DNA of 64,000 nt from assembly GCA_040757205.1 (NCBI GenBank), contig JBFLXL010000004.1, positions 62,001-126,000 on the forward strand. The letters run 5' to 3'. The notes beneath the pieces were generated by a model. It was given only the letters and a program-made list of their open reading frames with translations. It was not told the origin of the DNA and made no database searches. This stretch comes from Bacillota bacterium. Lineage in GTDB: Bacteria; Bacillota; Desulfotomaculia; Desulfotomaculales; Desulforudaceae. Below, piece after piece: positions 62,767 through 64,000 of this stretch; the stretch's first letter is position 1; every line of letters starts with the position of its first letter. Both the position numbers and the translations under genes were made by a program.

Positions 62767-63056
62767 CGTTCACCCCTCCAAAACGACCGCTCGCGTCCGA
62801 AGCTGCGTTTTGGGATCGAACTCCGTATCCCTAGTGTTGTCAGGACAAAGGTCATTTTGCTGGTTGCTCAAGGTTTTAAAAACAACGAGGAAATCGCCTG
62901 CCGATAACATGATTTCCCTATTGGGGACGCTGTACAGAAAAGCTATTTATATTTATAGGAATAATTACTGGCTTGTGGATCATAAATATGGAATTATTTG
63001 ATTCTGCATAACTAATTAATCAGGCGTCCGGTCTTAAATTTAAAGGGGGTAGTTGT
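62767..63056. other. AT-rich divergent intergenic region
   Basis: A 290-bp gap with two divergent genes on its sides. It includes the near-palindrome TTGTCCTGACAA at about 62837-62848 and AT-rich tracts (ATTTATATTTATAGG) before the small gene. No confident promoter pair or RNA was found. Confidence 0.4.
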
Positions 63057-63212
63057 ATGCAAAAGGCTGTTATTTATACCCTGGCCAGCATTTTGCTCGG
63101 CTTCGTCAGTGCCGCTGCACTGGGTGAATACGATGACGGTGAGACCATAATTCTGGCCGCCATATTCTGGCTCCTGGCATCCATCCATTACCGTATGATA
63201 AAGCGGAATTAG
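63057..63212 (+). CDS. Small membrane protein, 51 residues
   Basis: A short gene with an excellent ribosome binding site (AAAGGGGG six bases before the ATG). The protein has two hydrophobic stretches (VIYTLASILLGFVSAAALG and TIILAAIFWLLASIHY) divided by the acidic EYDDGE, and it ends in RMIKRN, so a helical hairpin with the ends inside is likely. No family is recognised. It stands alone between the symporter operon and the tmRNA gene. Confidence 0.62.
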   Translation: MQKAVIYTLASILLGFVSAAALGEYDDGETIILAAIFWLLASIHYRMIKRN

Positions 63213-63558
63213 CCAGAATACGAACTTGAATCCGGCAAGCAAGTAAAAACAAAAATCCAATAATCGCCAGTCTTACAGCCGCAATTTGGTCCAAATTTTG
63301 GCAAAATGAGGATGAAAATCGCTCCTTTAATGGCCAGCCAGCCCTTATTTGCTTTCTTTTAACGATTTGCCTGTGTGCCTGCCCTGAAAACCGCCACGGT
63401 TCAAGTTAATTACCCTCTAAAAACGGCGATTCAACACAACTACCAATTGCTACAAGGCAAGACGCACAGAGCCAAAAAGCGGCTGGATTCAGGCATTTTC
63501 GGGCAAAACAAAACCACCTACCGATAAAATTCTTTTTATCAATAGATGATAGATTATT
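63213..63558. other. 346-bp spacer beside the tmRNA gene
   Basis: AT-rich sequence with no supported gene. There is no strong terminator for the tmRNA gene: the minus strand after the CCA end reads AATAATCTATC and then AAAAAGAATTT. Confidence 0.4.
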
Positions 63559-63915
63559 TGGTGGAGGCGGGGGGAGTTGAACCCACCGTCCGAAAGAATG
63601 ACTACAAGAAGCGGCTACGAGCGTAGGCTGTAGTTTGGGTTTCGCTCCGTTTGGCGCCTACAGCCAGGCTCCGCTGGAGCTATCTCGATGAATTTCCCCG
63701 GGCGCCTCCGAGAATTGGCGCCGGGTGAGTCCGCTTAAATGACACCCCGCTCCCGCTCCGCGGGCTTAAGCGGGTGGGATGCTGGCTGTCTTAAGCAGCC
63801 AGAGCGTAAGATTCGTTCTTGGCGTTTATAGCCTTTGCCACCGTTTAACGGGCTGGCGACAACCCCGGCTCGCTCCCCTTGCCTTCACTTCCCCCGTCGA
63901 AACCACGTCGCCCCC
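63559..63915 (-). ncRNA. ssrA: Transfer-messenger RNA (tmRNA)
   Basis: A 357-nt RNA that rescues stalled ribosomes with SmpB. The ends pair as a tRNA-like acceptor stem (GGGGGCG with CGCCTCC), and ACCA at the 3' end is encoded. GTGGTTTCGACGGGG near the 5' end and GGTTCAACTCCCCCCGCC near the 3' end are standard. The tag frame reads AKNESYALAA and stops at TAA (around 63799-63832), a short tag with the usual ALAA degradation signal. A promoter lies just upstream. In many Firmicutes it sits beside smpB and rnr, but here it is about 63 kb from rnr. Confidence 0.96.
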
Positions 63916-63950
63916 ATATTCAGTTTATCCGCACCAGGCGGCGTACTCGC

Positions 63951-63979
63951 ATTGTAACATAACGGCCGGCAATGGTCAA
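63951..63979 (-). promoter_or_regulatory. Promoter of ssrA
   Basis: TTGACC (63979-63974), 17 bases and TACAAT (63956-63951) lie about 36 bp before the mature 5' end of the tmRNA, consistent with a 5' leader trimmed by RNase P. Confidence 0.78.
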
Positions 63980-64000
63980 TATTTGGGAAATGTCATATTT

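Overview
The window is GC-rich, densely coded bacterial chromosome. It looks like a thermophilic or anaerobic Firmicute of the Desulfotomaculum / Pelotomaculum / Desulforudis type. The evidence is WhiA and RapZ together, a DUF2508 protein, an FtsEX-M23-CtpA-MinJ-like cell division block, menaquinone made by the futalosine route (MqnB, MqnD), a tungsten-type aldehyde ferredoxin oxidoreductase, a CooT-like nickel protein, a K+-independent membrane pyrophosphatase, strong Shine-Dalgarno sites and many TTG and GTG starts. No single species can be fixed from sequence alone.

Layout. 1-6438: start of RNase R with an HD-domain gene, a hotdog thioesterase, a large EAL/CBS/GGDEF signalling protein with a lone receiver, and a PadR regulator coupled to a signal-less substrate-binding protein. 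6439-10290: TauE/SafE exporter, pyrophosphatase and SecG. 10394-16533: lower glycolysis as one block (gap-pgk-tpiA-gpmI, then eno) behind a clear promoter. 16653-21962: WhiA, RapZ, phosphoglucose/phosphomannose isomerase, ROK glucokinase and a Cof phosphatase. 22195-29394: uvrC, uvrA and uvrB. 29587-32948: membrane protein, Gly/Gln-rich lipoprotein, DUF2508 protein, family 4 uracil-DNA glycosylase and CooT. 33106-38462: MinJ-like protein, CtpA, EnvC-like protein, FtsX and FtsE. 38789-45024: nitronate monooxygenase, threonine synthase, then an AOR-MoaD-ThiF operon. 45077-48858: nitroreductase, SDR and CbiMQO metal transport. 49189-56141: isoaspartyl peptidase-like enzyme, cyclotransferase-glycosyltransferase fusion, diguanylate cyclase, CBS protein and deacetylase. 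56272-57818: mqnB-mqnD. 57870-59821: arsenic genes, visibly richer in AT. 60074-62766: acetate-type symporter with a UspA-DUF485 fusion. 63559-63915: tmRNA.

The window is unusually rich in short repeats: GAATCCA/GAATTCA heptads, GGGGAC(T/G)GTCCCC palindromes, a 57-bp duplicated unit, a MITE-like element, and 59-, 61-, 72- and 103-bp repeats. Several have moved into gene ends. The heptads lie in frame inside uvrA and form the C-terminus of gpmI, a 72-bp repeat supplies the ribosome binding site of the fusion gene, and the MITE-like end carries the cooT stop codon.

Best candidates for undescribed biology are the PadR/cytoplasmic binding-protein pair, the UspA-DUF485 fusion operon, the cyclotransferase-glycosyltransferase fusion, the unassigned attenuator leader of cbiMQO, and the palindrome over the AOR promoter. 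Three decayed genes were found between intact ones: a Fur-family regulator, an arsenic-cluster ferredoxin and a cell-wall hydrolase fragment. Most coding sequence is conserved housekeeping.
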